Assembly: GCA_031263665.1 (NCBI GenBank)
Contig: JAISFJ010000117.1
Span: forward strand, 1 to 7,260
Direction: 5' to 3'
DNA from: Coriobacteriales bacterium
Lineage (GTDB): Bacteria > Actinomycetota > Coriobacteriia > Coriobacteriales > UBA8131
Length of the DNA stretch: 7,260 nt
Within the stretch, counting starts at the first letter, position 1. Every line of letters begins with the position of its first letter. The notes under the pieces are model-generated. The model saw only the letters and a program-made list of their open reading frames with translations, was not told the origin of the DNA and did not search any database. Of this stretch, positions 1 through 6,283 are shown piece after piece. The position numbers were made by a program, and so were the translations under genes.

Positions 1-242
1 GCGCCGGAGACTCAGGTGGCGTGGAAGGCGGTGGCAAAGATGGGAGCGCGCAACAAAAGGCAGAACGCAAACGCGAACGCCAAGCCGCCGTCTTTGCGCC
101 CGGTGACATGGTCGACCACAAAACCTTCGGAAAAGGAGAGGTCATCACCGTAGACGGTGAAACCCTCAACGTCCGCTTCACAAAAACCGGCCAAACCAAA
201 ACCCTCCTCCAAGGCTACGCCCCCCTCGTAAAACTCACCTAA
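1..242 (+). CDS. pcrA: C-terminal tail of PcrA/UvrD-type ATP-dependent DNA helicase (5' truncated by window)
   Basis: The frame is open from the left edge and stops at TAA 240-242, so only about the last 79 residues are present. The first part is a low-complexity Gly/Ser then Lys/Arg/Glu/Gln-rich linker. It is followed by a compact domain reading AVFAPGDMVDHKTFGKGEV, then VRF and, near the end, YAPLVKLT. This 'GD.V.H..FG.G.V ... F ... YAPL' pattern is the Tudor-like C-terminal domain of Gram-positive PcrA helicases, which in that family contacts RNA polymerase. The ATPase motifs lie outside the window, so the assignment rests on this domain alone. PcrA is a superfamily 1A 3'-5' helicase acting in repair and in clearing transcription-replication conflicts. 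A GTG at 21 in this frame is internal, not a start. The next gene on the same strand begins 174 bp downstream. Confidence 0.8.
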   Translation, partial: AGDSGGVEGGGKDGSAQQKAERKRERQAAVFAPGDMVDHKTFGKGEVITVDGETLNVRFTKTGQTKTLLQGYAPLVKLT

Positions 243-295
243 GGATTATCTGTGCGGTTCAGGCATCCAAAACAAGTCATTCAAAGGGTGCCGCA

Positions 296-415
296 ATGAT
301 GAACAGGAGCCCTCATGAGGATTATGTGCTCGTTCTGTTTCGTTGTTCCTTCTTTGGGGAATACCGTTACAATGGTATACGCACGCTAAAAACGCAGGAA
401 TACACGAAGGAGTGA
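296..415 (+). CDS. Possible 39-aa small ORF directly upstream of gatC
   Basis: ATG 296 opens a 39-codon frame ending in TGA at 413-415, one base before the gatC ATG at 417. AAAGGG at 283-288 sits 7 nt upstream of the ATG and could act as a ribosome binding site. The predicted peptide begins MMNRSPHEDY, contains an aromatic stretch (FRCSFFGEYRY) and ends KTQEYTKE. I recognise no family, signal peptide or membrane segment. An open frame of this length is not rare by chance. The spaced SD-like site and the tight junction with gatC are the only points in its favour. It conflicts with the weak promoter candidate drawn inside it. It may simply be intergenic sequence. Confidence 0.2.
   Translation: MMNRSPHEDYVLVLFRCSFFGEYRYNGIRTLKTQEYTKE
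301..340 (+). terminator. Candidate hairpin downstream of pcrA, possible terminator
   Basis: The left arm GAACAGGAGC (301-310) can pair with GCTC (328-331) and, across a 3-nt bulge, with CTGTTT (335-340, one G-U pair). The loop contains the perfect palindrome CCTCATGAGG (311-320). A T-rich but interrupted stretch follows to about 355. This could end the helicase transcript, but the bulge and the broken T-run make it a weak intrinsic terminator. It also lies inside a possible small ORF. Confidence 0.25.
343..373 (+). promoter_or_regulatory. Weak candidate promoter for gatCAB with an inverted repeat over the -10
   Basis: TACAAT at 368-373 resembles a -10 box. TTGTTC at 343-348 could be the -35, but the 19-bp spacer is long. 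The -10 lies within an inverted repeat, ATACC (361-365) and GGTAT (374-378), which could be an operator or chance. Transcription would start near 380 and give a short leader before gatC. Confidence 0.25.
407..412 (+). promoter_or_regulatory. gatC ribosome binding site
   Basis: AAGGAG lies 4 nt upstream of the ATG at 417. It supports that codon as the gatC start. Confidence 0.7.
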
Positions 416-416
416 C

Positions 417-725
417 ATGCATCTGTCTGTGAAGGACGTGCGTGGGATAGCGACGTATGCGCGTATTGGGCTTTCTGATGAGGAAGTCGAGGCGATGACG
501 GTTGACCTCAACAACATCATCGAGAGTCTGAAGCCCATCACCGAATATGACCTTGAGGGTGTTGAGCCGACGTTTCACCCCATAGCGGGGCTTTCCAATG
601 TCATGCGCGAGGATGTGGTGCAGTCGGGACTTTCGCGCGAAGAGGCGCTTGCGAACGCGCCGTCCCAACAGGAGGGGCAGTTTCGCGTTTTGCCGATACT
701 GGGTGACGGCGGAGGTGACCGATGA
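417..725 (+). CDS. gatC: Asp-tRNA(Asn)/Glu-tRNA(Gln) amidotransferase subunit C
   Basis: The 102-residue product matches the GatC family in length (usually about 95-100) and pattern. An N-terminal helical segment (VKDVRGIATYARIGLSDEE, residues about 6-24) is followed by the conserved GVEPTFHP at about 48-55. The tail then has NVMREDVV and ANAPSQQEGQFRVLPIL, the usual 'NAP...F.VP.I' ending. GatC wraps around the GatA-GatB interface and stabilises the cytoplasmic heterotrimer; it has no active site of its own. The start is set by ATG 417 behind AAGGAG. Its TGA overlaps the gatA ATG by 4 bp (ATGA, 722-725), so gatA translation is probably coupled. The last residues, GDGGGDR, are encoded by the DNA that also forms the gatA ribosome binding site. 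Confidence 0.96.
   Translation: MHLSVKDVRGIATYARIGLSDEEVEAMTVDLNNIIESLKPITEYDLEGVEPTFHPIAGLSNVMREDVVQSGLSREEALANAPSQQEGQFRVLPILGDGGGDR
711..718 (+). promoter_or_regulatory. Strong gatA ribosome binding site inside gatC
   Basis: GGAGGTGA can pair with eight bases of a standard 16S rRNA 3' end. Its GGAGG core is 6 nt upstream of ATG 722. It decides the gatA start and lies entirely within the gatC coding sequence. Confidence 0.8.
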
Positions 726-2239
726 CGGGAGCGGACTATTCTTCACTCGGTGTGGCAGACATCCAGGCGGGGCTTGCCGCACGTGAGTTTTCCGCCTGTG
801 AACTCGCCCGTGCCGCTTTTGAGAGAATCGAAGCGGAAGATGAGCACATACACGCTTTTTTGGAAACGACCTTTGAGCTTGCTCTCAAGGCTGCCCAGCG
901 CGTCGATGAAGCACTCGGCGAGGGTCTTGTCCCTCAACAGATAGGCGCTCTGGCCGGCGTACCCATCGCTTTTAAGGACAACATGAACCAGGCACAGACG
1001 CATACCACCTGTGCCTCGCGTATGCTCAAAGACTACGTAGCGCCTTTTACGGCGACCTGTGTAAGCAAGGCGTTGGAGGCGGGTGCTTTGCCGCTTGGCA
1101 AGCTCAACATGGATGAGTTTGCGTTTGGCTCCTCAACCGAGACTTCCTCATTTGGGCCCACCAGCAATCCCTGGGATTTGGACCGCGTTCCCGGTGGTTC
1201 TTCGGGTGGTAGCGCGGCGGCTGTTGCCGCGGGTTTTGCCACGGTCGCACTCGGAAGCGACACGGGCGGCTCTATTCGTCAACCCGCGAGTTTCTGCGGC
1301 GTTGTGGGCCTAAAACCCACCTACGGCGTTGTCTCCCGTTATGGGGTTGTCGCTTTTGGCTCGTCGCTCGACCAAGTTGGGCCTTTTGGCAAGACGGTTG
1401 CCGATGTTGCGGTGACTCTCGATGCCATTGCGGGGCGCGACCCACAGGATTGTACGTCGCAGCGAATCGAGGCACGGTTCTCCGATTTTCTTGACGCTGG
1501 CGTTAAGGGTACGCGCATCGGCGTTGTCCCCGCCTTTCTTGAGGCAAAAGGTGTTGAGGCGGAAGTAGTTCATGCGACTACCGAGGCCATTGCCCACCTT
1601 GAAGAGCTCGGTGCGCAGCTTGTCGAAATCGAACTTCCCAACGCGGCCGCCGCGCTTGCGGCTTATTACGTCATCGGCCCCTGCGAAGCCTTCTCCAATT
1701 TGAGCCGTTTTGACAGTGTACGTTACGGCTATCGCGAGGATGGGGGTCGCGACTTGGGCGAGCAGTATGAGCAAAGCCGCGCTCACGGTTTTGGGCCCGA
1801 GACCGTGCGCCGCATCATGCTCGGTAGCTACCTGCTTTCAAGCGGCGTGTATCATATGTACTATTACCCCGCGCAGCAGGTGCGTACGCTCATTACCCAG
1901 GACTATGCCCAGGCTTTTGAGCAGGTAGACGCACTCATCACACCGGTGAGCCCGCGCGCTGCCTTTAAGTTTGGAGAAATCGCCGACCCCACCTCGATGT
2001 ATCTTTCAGACATCTTCACCATCCCTATCAACATCGCGGGTAACGGTGGTCTGTCGCTACCGGTGGGTTTGGGTAAAACGAGCGGCTTGCCCCTTGGTGT
2101 GCAGATTACGGGGCCGCAGTTCAAAGATGAAAACATCATCCGCGTTGCCGCTGCCCTCGAATCCTGCTATCCCAATATCGCTCGCCTCGCCCCTTCTTTG
2201 GGTGAGAAGAGAGCGCGCTTTGAGGGGGGTGTGCGATGA
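722..2239 (+). CDS. gatA: Asp-tRNA(Asn)/Glu-tRNA(Gln) amidotransferase subunit A (glutaminase)
   Basis: This is a 505-residue amidase-signature protein, slightly longer than the usual 480-490. GatA hydrolyses glutamine and passes the ammonia to GatB, which amidates Glu-tRNA(Gln) or Asp-tRNA(Asn). The Ser-cisSer-Lys triad can be placed. Lys85 lies in GVPIAFKDN, the cis-Ser is about Ser160 in PGGSSGGSAAAVAAG, and the nucleophile is Ser184 in GSDTGGSIRQPA. The 75- and 99-residue spacings from Lys match those known for Staphylococcus GatA and other amidases. Other family blocks are KLNMDEFAFGSSTE, GLKPTYGVVSRYG, SSLDQVGPFGKTV and RRIMLGSY. The start is ATG 722 with GGAGGTGA upstream. The stop overlaps the gatB ATG (ATGA, 2236-2239). 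Mild departures from the familiar consensus appear at IGPCEAFSNLSRFDSVRYG, where D-G is more usual than D-S, and at VYHMYYYPAQQVR; neither touches the triad. Confidence 0.98.
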   Translation: MTGADYSSLGVADIQAGLAAREFSACELARAAFERIEAEDEHIHAFLETTFELALKAAQRVDEALGEGLVPQQIGALAGVPIAFKDNMNQAQTHTTCASRMLKDYVAPFTATCVSKALEAGALPLGKLNMDEFAFGSSTETSSFGPTSNPWDLDRVPGGSSGGSAAAVAAGFATVALGSDTGGSIRQPASFCGVVGLKPTYGVVSRYGVVAFGSSLDQVGPFGKTVADVAVTLDAIAGRDPQDCTSQRIEARFSDFLDAGVKGTRIGVVPAFLEAKGVEAEVVHATTEAIAHLEELGAQLVEIELPNAAAALAAYYVIGPCEAFSNLSRFDSVRYGYREDGGRDLGEQYEQSRAHGFGPETVRRIMLGSYLLSSGVYHMYYYPAQQVRTLITQDYAQAFEQVDALITPVSPRAAFKFGEIADPTSMYLSDIFTIPINIAGNGGLSLPVGLGKTSGLPLGVQITGPQFKDENIIRVAAALESCYPNIARLAPSLGEKRARFEGGVR

Positions 2240-3774
2240 GAGAGCTTCAGGCGGTATTGCAAGACTGGGAGGCCGTCATTGGGCTTGAGGTGCACACCGA
2301 ACTCACCACGCTCAACACCAAGATGTTTTGCTCCTGCCCCATCGGTTTTGGTGCCGAACCCAACACGCACGTTTGCCCGGTCTGTCTCGGTATGCCCGGC
2401 GCGCTGCCCGTTCCTAACCGGGCGGCCATCGAAAGCATTGTGCTCGCAGGGCTTGCGACCGGCTGCGAAATTATGAAGCGAAGCATGTTTTATCGTAAAA
2501 ACTACTTCTATCCGGATATGTCCAAGAACTTTCAGACCACTCAGGGCCCTGTCGCCTTTTGTATGGGGGGTAATTTGGACCTTGAGGTGAGCGGTAACGC
2601 CGCCGGTGAGCGCGCGGTGCTTGCGGGAACGCGACCAACTGTTGAAGAAGGCGGCTACCTTACCTCCATCGGCATCACGCGCATTCATATGGAAGAGGAC
2701 GCCGGCAAGATGATTCACGTAGGTGGAACCGACGGGCGCATCAGCGGTGCCGCCTATTCGCTCGTGGATTACAATCGCTGCGGTACGCCTCTCATCGAAC
2801 TCGTTACCGAACCCGACCTTCGCACGCCGGCCGAAGCCCGGCTCTTTTTGCAAAAACTTCGGCAGATATACCTTACGCTCGCCATAAGCGACTGCTCCAT
2901 GGAAGAAGGGTCGTTGCGCTGTGACGGCAATGTGAGCCTGCGCCCACGTGGCGCCACTGAGCTTGGTACCAAAACCGAGCTCAAGAACATGAACAGCTTT
3001 AAGAACCTGCACGACGGGCTTGCTTACGAAATATGTCGCCAGGCTGAGGTGTTGGAGGGCGGTGGCACGGTTTTACAGGAGACACGGCATTGGGAGCCAA
3101 CGGCAAAGCGTACCATCTCCATGCGGGTGAAGGAGACCGCCGATGATTACCGGCTCTTTCCCGAGCCTGACCTCGCTCCCTATGACCTCACCGATGAGTT
3201 TATCGAGGCGGTACGGGCGCGGCTGCCCGAGCTGCCGGATGCGAAAAAACGACGCTACATCGAGCTTTGGGGTCTGCCCGCGGCCGATGCGGACAACCTG
3301 GCGGGACAGCCTGGCCTTTCCACATTTTTTGATGAAGCTCTGACCCTTTGCGATAAGGCCCGGCCCATAGCAAATCTTTTGCTCAACGAGGTATCCGCCC
3401 ATCTCAACGCCAACGGCATCGCGCTTGCTAAAAGCGGCCTTACGCCGCAGGGCATAGCTGAGCTCGCGGCGCTTCTTGCGGATGACACCATCTCGTCCAA
3501 ACAGGCTAAGGAGGTGCTTTCGCTTATGATAGAAAGCGGCAAGGCACCTTCGCTCATCGTGGCCGAACATGGTTTACAGCAGGTCTCTGACAGCGACGCT
3601 CTGGAGGCAATCGTTTTAGAGGTACTCGCGGCAAACCCCGACAAGGTCGCTGAGTATCGCGGCGGCAAGACAGGACTTTTGGGCTTTTTTGTCGGCCAGG
3701 TGATGAAGATGACCAAGGGGCAGGGCAATCCTCGCCTCATCAATGAAATACTGCGCAAGCGCTTAGATAACTGA
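2236..3774 (+). CDS. gatB: Asp-tRNA(Asn)/Glu-tRNA(Gln) amidotransferase subunit B
   Basis: GatB activates the tRNA-bound Glu or Asp with ATP and transfers ammonia from GatA. The 512-residue product has the whole family order. IGLEVHTEL is at about 15-23 (His20 is a likely metal/active-site residue). A four-cysteine zinc-site pattern follows, C32-x-C34 and C47-x-x-C50, with the GMPGALPVPN block. The kinase core has ITRIHMEEDAGKMIH (about 147-161), DYNRCGTPLIELVTEPD, and DDYRLFPEPDL (303-313). A YqeY-like helical tRNA-binding tail runs from about 370 to the end and includes the terminal GNPRLINEILRKRL. The start ATG overlaps the gatA stop; the upstream G-run GAGGGGGGTG (2222-2231) is the likely ribosome binding site. 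It is longer than many GatBs, mainly through an unusual segment around residues 100-143, where the common QYD after the YPD-x-x-K-N-x-Q block is replaced by QGP and extra residues follow. Confidence 0.98.
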   Translation: MRELQAVLQDWEAVIGLEVHTELTTLNTKMFCSCPIGFGAEPNTHVCPVCLGMPGALPVPNRAAIESIVLAGLATGCEIMKRSMFYRKNYFYPDMSKNFQTTQGPVAFCMGGNLDLEVSGNAAGERAVLAGTRPTVEEGGYLTSIGITRIHMEEDAGKMIHVGGTDGRISGAAYSLVDYNRCGTPLIELVTEPDLRTPAEARLFLQKLRQIYLTLAISDCSMEEGSLRCDGNVSLRPRGATELGTKTELKNMNSFKNLHDGLAYEICRQAEVLEGGGTVLQETRHWEPTAKRTISMRVKETADDYRLFPEPDLAPYDLTDEFIEAVRARLPELPDAKKRRYIELWGLPAADADNLAGQPGLSTFFDEALTLCDKARPIANLLLNEVSAHLNANGIALAKSGLTPQGIAELAALLADDTISSKQAKEVLSLMIESGKAPSLIVAEHGLQQVSDSDALEAIVLEVLAANPDKVAEYRGGKTGLLGFFVGQVMKMTKGQGNPRLINEILRKRLDN

Positions 3775-3788
3775 GGGCGCGCGTAGCG

Positions 3789-3800
3789 ACATACGTATGT
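3789..3800. repeat. 12-bp perfect palindrome between gatB and the DUF47 gene
   Basis: ACATACGTATGT is its own reverse complement. It lies in the 57-bp gap, 32 bp before the ATG of the next gene. It is a possible operator. I see no convincing -35/-10 pair around it, so the downstream gene may be read through from gatB. Confidence 0.4.
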
Positions 3801-3819
3801 AATCAGTGCTTCTGTGAGA

Positions 3820-3826
3820 AAAGGAG
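3820..3826 (+). promoter_or_regulatory. Ribosome binding site that fixes the DUF47 gene start
   Basis: AAAGGAG ends 5 nt before ATG 3832. An in-frame GTG at 3814 lies upstream of this site, so the site argues for the ATG. Confidence 0.75.
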
Positions 3827-3831
3827 ACTAC

Positions 3832-4455
3832 ATGGCACGAGCGAGGTTCGATTATTTTGACGCGTTGGAACGGCAGGGCGAATACGCTTGTGAGGAGGCG
3901 CGAAAACTCGTTGATGTCCTGAGGGACTTTGACCCCAAAACCGTCTCCGAACACCTTGTGACCATGCACGAAATCGAAAACGCCGCCGACGAACAAAATC
4001 ACCAGATATTCACCCATCTCGCCAAGGAGTTTGTTACCCCCATCGACCGTGAGGACATCATTGAGGTGGCACATCGCCTTGATGATATAGTCGACTACAC
4101 CGAAGATGTTTTGCAGCAGATATATATGTATGACATACAGGAGCTCTACGAGAGGGCCCTGCCCATGGCGGTGCTCATGGAGCGAGCGACCACGGCGCTC
4201 TACAGCGCTTTGGACGAGTTTCGCAACTTTAAGAAAAGCGCGGCGCTCTCCGCCAAAATTATTGAGGTCAATGACTATGAAGAAGAGGCCGATAAGCTCT
4301 ACACTGAATCGATTCGCGACCTTTATAAAAATTACAGAGAGGACCCAGTATACATTCTCATGTGGAGCAACGTCTTTTCACGCATGGAGCGCTGCATCGA
4401 TGCCTGCGAAAATGTAGCCGACATGCTGGCAACTATCCTGATGAAGAACAACTGA
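3832..4455 (+). CDS. DUF47 / PhoU-like family protein (Pit-associated type)
   Basis: The 207-residue, largely helical cytoplasmic protein has the DUF47 (PhoU-like) signature KEFVTPIDREDIIEVAHRLDDIVDYTED at about 65-92. Four E/DxxxD motifs of the kind that bind metal clusters in PhoU are visible: E49-D53, D84-D88, E150-D154 and E193-D197. Two of them lie in ENAAD and ENVAD, giving an internal twofold pattern typical of PhoU-type helical bundles. There is no signal peptide or membrane segment. Family members usually sit beside a Pit-type phosphate transporter and are thought to modulate it. Here the neighbours are gatB upstream and a convergent thrC downstream, with no transporter in the window, so the partner is unknown. 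The start is ATG 3832 behind AAAGGAG; using GTG 3814 would add six residues and leave that site inside the gene. Length is normal and the gene looks intact. Confidence 0.9.
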   Translation: MARARFDYFDALERQGEYACEEARKLVDVLRDFDPKTVSEHLVTMHEIENAADEQNHQIFTHLAKEFVTPIDREDIIEVAHRLDDIVDYTEDVLQQIYMYDIQELYERALPMAVLMERATTALYSALDEFRNFKKSAALSAKIIEVNDYEEEADKLYTESIRDLYKNYREDPVYILMWSNVFSRMERCIDACENVADMLATILMKNN

Positions 4456-4577
4456 CGCATAGTAACGGTCGTTCGCGGTTTTCGGTGACCCGTCAAGTGC
4501 CAACGGTCGCTCGTTTGGTGCCAACGGGCGGCTGTTGACCACCCAGGACAGTCACCCGTAGCGCATCGCCTTCGGTG
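4456..4577. other. Convergent intergenic spacer with short repeats and weak hairpins
   Basis: This spacer separates the 3' ends of the DUF47 gene and thrC. The motif AACGGKCG occurs three times, starting at 4464, 4502 and 4523. Two copies are part of a 10-bp direct repeat, GTGCCAACGG (4497-4506 and 4518-4527). CGTTTGG (4512-4518) can pair with CCAACG on either side, so alternative small hairpins are possible. ACGGTC (4465-4470) can pair with GACC-C-GT (4487-4493). CGCC-TTCG-GGTG-like pairing at 4567-4577 is followed by TTATT. None has a proper T-run, so I do not call an intrinsic terminator, although termination in both directions would be expected here. Confidence 0.45.
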
Positions 4578-6176
4578 TTATTGCCAAAGCTCGAGCCAAT
4601 CGGTGATTGTTTGTTCGATGGCTTTTGGGGTTTTGGGGCGGATTTGGGTGAAGCGTGGGGGGAGTGTGTCGAGTTCGGCGAGTCGTGCGGGTATCGCGCC
4701 TGCTCCGTATTCTTTTGAGAGAAGTTCATTGAGTGCGGTGCCGCTCAGTTGAGCGATGTGAGCGGGCAGTTCGTCTTTTGCGGGGATGTTGTTGAGCGCC
4801 CGGTAGACGTTGGTGCCGAATTTCGCCCAATGAGCCGTTGACACTATCAGCACGGGGTTGGTATCGCGCAGACGTTCCGCGACCTTCCACGCAACGGCCG
4901 TATGCGGGTCGAGAAGGTAGCTGTGCGTCTGAAAAACCTCGCGAATCGTTGCAAGTGACTCGTCGTTTCCCACCCAGTCCGCACGGAAATGGTCGCGCAA
5001 CGCCGCAAAACTGCCTTTGTCCACCTTAAAACGTCGCTTACTTTTGAGCTCGTCCATCCAGGTTTGGATGAGGTGGGGGTCGCGCCCCGAGAGTTCAAAC
5101 AGTTGGCGCTCGAGGTTGCTTGAGACGAGGATGTCCATCGAAGGCGATGGGGTGAGCTTAAATTCGCGCTCGGAAATATCGTAGACACCGGTGTTGATGA
5201 AGTCGGTGAGCACGCGATTTTCATTGCTCGCGCACAGGAGCTTTCCGAGGGGTACGCCGATGCTCTTTGCGTAAAACGCCGCCAGTATGTTGCCAAAGTT
5301 GCCGGTTGGTACACACACGTCGAGCTCATCGCCTGCGCGCAAGGCACCTCGCGCGACAAGCTGCGCGTACGCGCTCACATAGTAGACGATTTGAGGAAGC
5401 AGGCGCCCCCAGTTGATGGAGTTTGCGCTGGAAAGGTGGAGGTGGTGTTCGGCGGCGAGTTGCTCGTTAAAGGCCTTGTCGCTAAAGGCGGCTTTTACCG
5501 AGGTCTGGCAGTCATCAAAGTTGCCTTCGACACCAAAGACGCCCACATTATCACCGCGTTGCGTCGCCATCTGTCGAAACTGGATGTCGCTTACGCCACC
5601 GTGTGGGTAAAACACGATGATAGCCGTGTGGGGGAGCCCCTTAAAACCCTCAAGCGCCGCCTTTCCGGTGTCTCCCGAGGTCGCGACGAGTATGAGAAAG
5701 TCGCTCGGCGTATCCAGCGTCTCGATGGCAGCGCTGAAAAACACGGGCAGACACTGCAACGCCATGTCCTTAAAGGCAGAGGTTGGGCCATGCCAGAGTT
5801 CGAGCACAAAGGTGTTGGGAGCGGGTTCTACCACAGGAGCTATCTGGGCGGCATCAAAATTGTCCCCGTAAGCCTTGGCCATGAGCTTGTTGATGGTCTG
5901 AGAGGGGAGGTCAACGCCAAAATACGTAAAGAGCGTCGCGGCTTGCTCGGCATAAGGGAGCGTGCCGAGTGCGACTATCTCATCAAGGCTCAGGCGCGGC
6001 ATCACGCGAGGGACAAAGAGGCCGCCGCCTTCGGCAATTCCTCTGATGATTACCTGCGTAAACGTGGGAAAATCCTGGGTTTGCCCGCGTGTATCGGTAT
6101 AGGTATTGATAAAATCCCGCGTTGTACTTGCCTTGCGTGTCGCGTTTGCCCCGATTGCCTCGTTTGTCTCAGTCAT
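4578..6176 (-). CDS. thrC: Threonine synthase
   Basis: A PLP enzyme that converts O-phospho-L-homoserine and water to L-threonine and phosphate, the last step of threonine synthesis, in the cytoplasm. With the 532-residue start used here, the PLP lysine is Lys136 in HGPTSAFKDMALQ. Other conserved blocks are SGDTG (167-171), FYPHGGVSDIQ, GNFDDCQ (218-224), SSANSINWGR (249-258) and PTGNFGN (290-296, cofactor phosphate region). The N-terminal YTDTRGQ...GGLFVP block marks the longer bacterial/fungal ThrC type. Two starts are possible. ATG 6176 has CAGGAACC upstream, with AGGAA 8 nt away. ATG 6194 would add six residues (MTGTNQ) but has no clear ribosome binding site. The first 20 residues are poorly conserved, so homology does not decide. 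Homoserine dehydrogenase and homoserine kinase genes are not adjacent. It is transcribed divergently from aroC. Confidence 0.97.
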   Translation of the reverse strand: MTETNEAIGANATRKASTTRDFINTYTDTRGQTQDFPTFTQVIIRGIAEGGGLFVPRVMPRLSLDEIVALGTLPYAEQAATLFTYFGVDLPSQTINKLMAKAYGDNFDAAQIAPVVEPAPNTFVLELWHGPTSAFKDMALQCLPVFFSAAIETLDTPSDFLILVATSGDTGKAALEGFKGLPHTAIIVFYPHGGVSDIQFRQMATQRGDNVGVFGVEGNFDDCQTSVKAAFSDKAFNEQLAAEHHLHLSSANSINWGRLLPQIVYYVSAYAQLVARGALRAGDELDVCVPTGNFGNILAAFYAKSIGVPLGKLLCASNENRVLTDFINTGVYDISEREFKLTPSPSMDILVSSNLERQLFELSGRDPHLIQTWMDELKSKRRFKVDKGSFAALRDHFRADWVGNDESLATIREVFQTHSYLLDPHTAVAWKVAERLRDTNPVLIVSTAHWAKFGTNVYRALNNIPAKDELPAHIAQLSGTALNELLSKEYGAGAIPARLAELDTLPPRFTQIRPKTPKAIEQTITDWLELWQ

Positions 6177-6263
6177 CTGATTGGTTCCTGTCATGGCTCG
6201 TTGGATAGTTGTTCGGATAGTTCTATTCTATGATAACGTAACGCCGAAGCGGTGTAATCGGGG

Positions 6264-6283
6264 TATAATCATAAACGATTATA
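6264..6283. repeat. 7-bp perfect inverted repeat carrying TATAAT on both strands
   Basis: The arms are TATAATC (6264-6270) and GATTATA (6277-6283), separated by ATAAAC. Each arm contains TATAAT, one on each strand. The right arm is the -10 of the thrC promoter candidate. The left arm could be a -10 toward aroC, although no good -35 is seen 16-18 bp upstream of it. It could equally be a repressor site. Confidence 0.45.

Noticed and set aside
241..335. Near-repeat AGGATTAT-TGTGC at 242-255 and 318-329
   Set aside because: Short and imperfect with no associated structure; likely chance.
246..782. A 178-codon open frame on the - strand across the pcrA-gatC gap and gatC
   Set aside because: Most of it is antisense to gatC, and the product looks like low-information shadow sequence.
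2167..3012. A 281-codon open frame on the - strand opposite gatA/gatB
   Set aside because: It mirrors the GatA tail and the GatB core, both unmistakable on the + strand. No family pattern is seen in it.
3073..3758. Two overlapping - strand open frames opposite gatB (165 and 167 codons)
   Set aside because: Antisense shadows of the GatB core and tail, without motifs.
5391..6233. A 280-codon open frame on the + strand opposite thrC
   Set aside because: It is fully antisense to a well-conserved thrC, has no recognisable domain, and reflects the codon bias of the real gene.
6228..6272. A 14-codon leader-peptide-like ORF on the - strand ahead of thrC (MIIPRLHRFGVTLS)
   Set aside because: Its ATG would lie at the predicted transcript start with no ribosome binding site. 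It has only one Thr and two Ile, and no terminator/antiterminator pair is visible, so thr-type attenuation is not supported.
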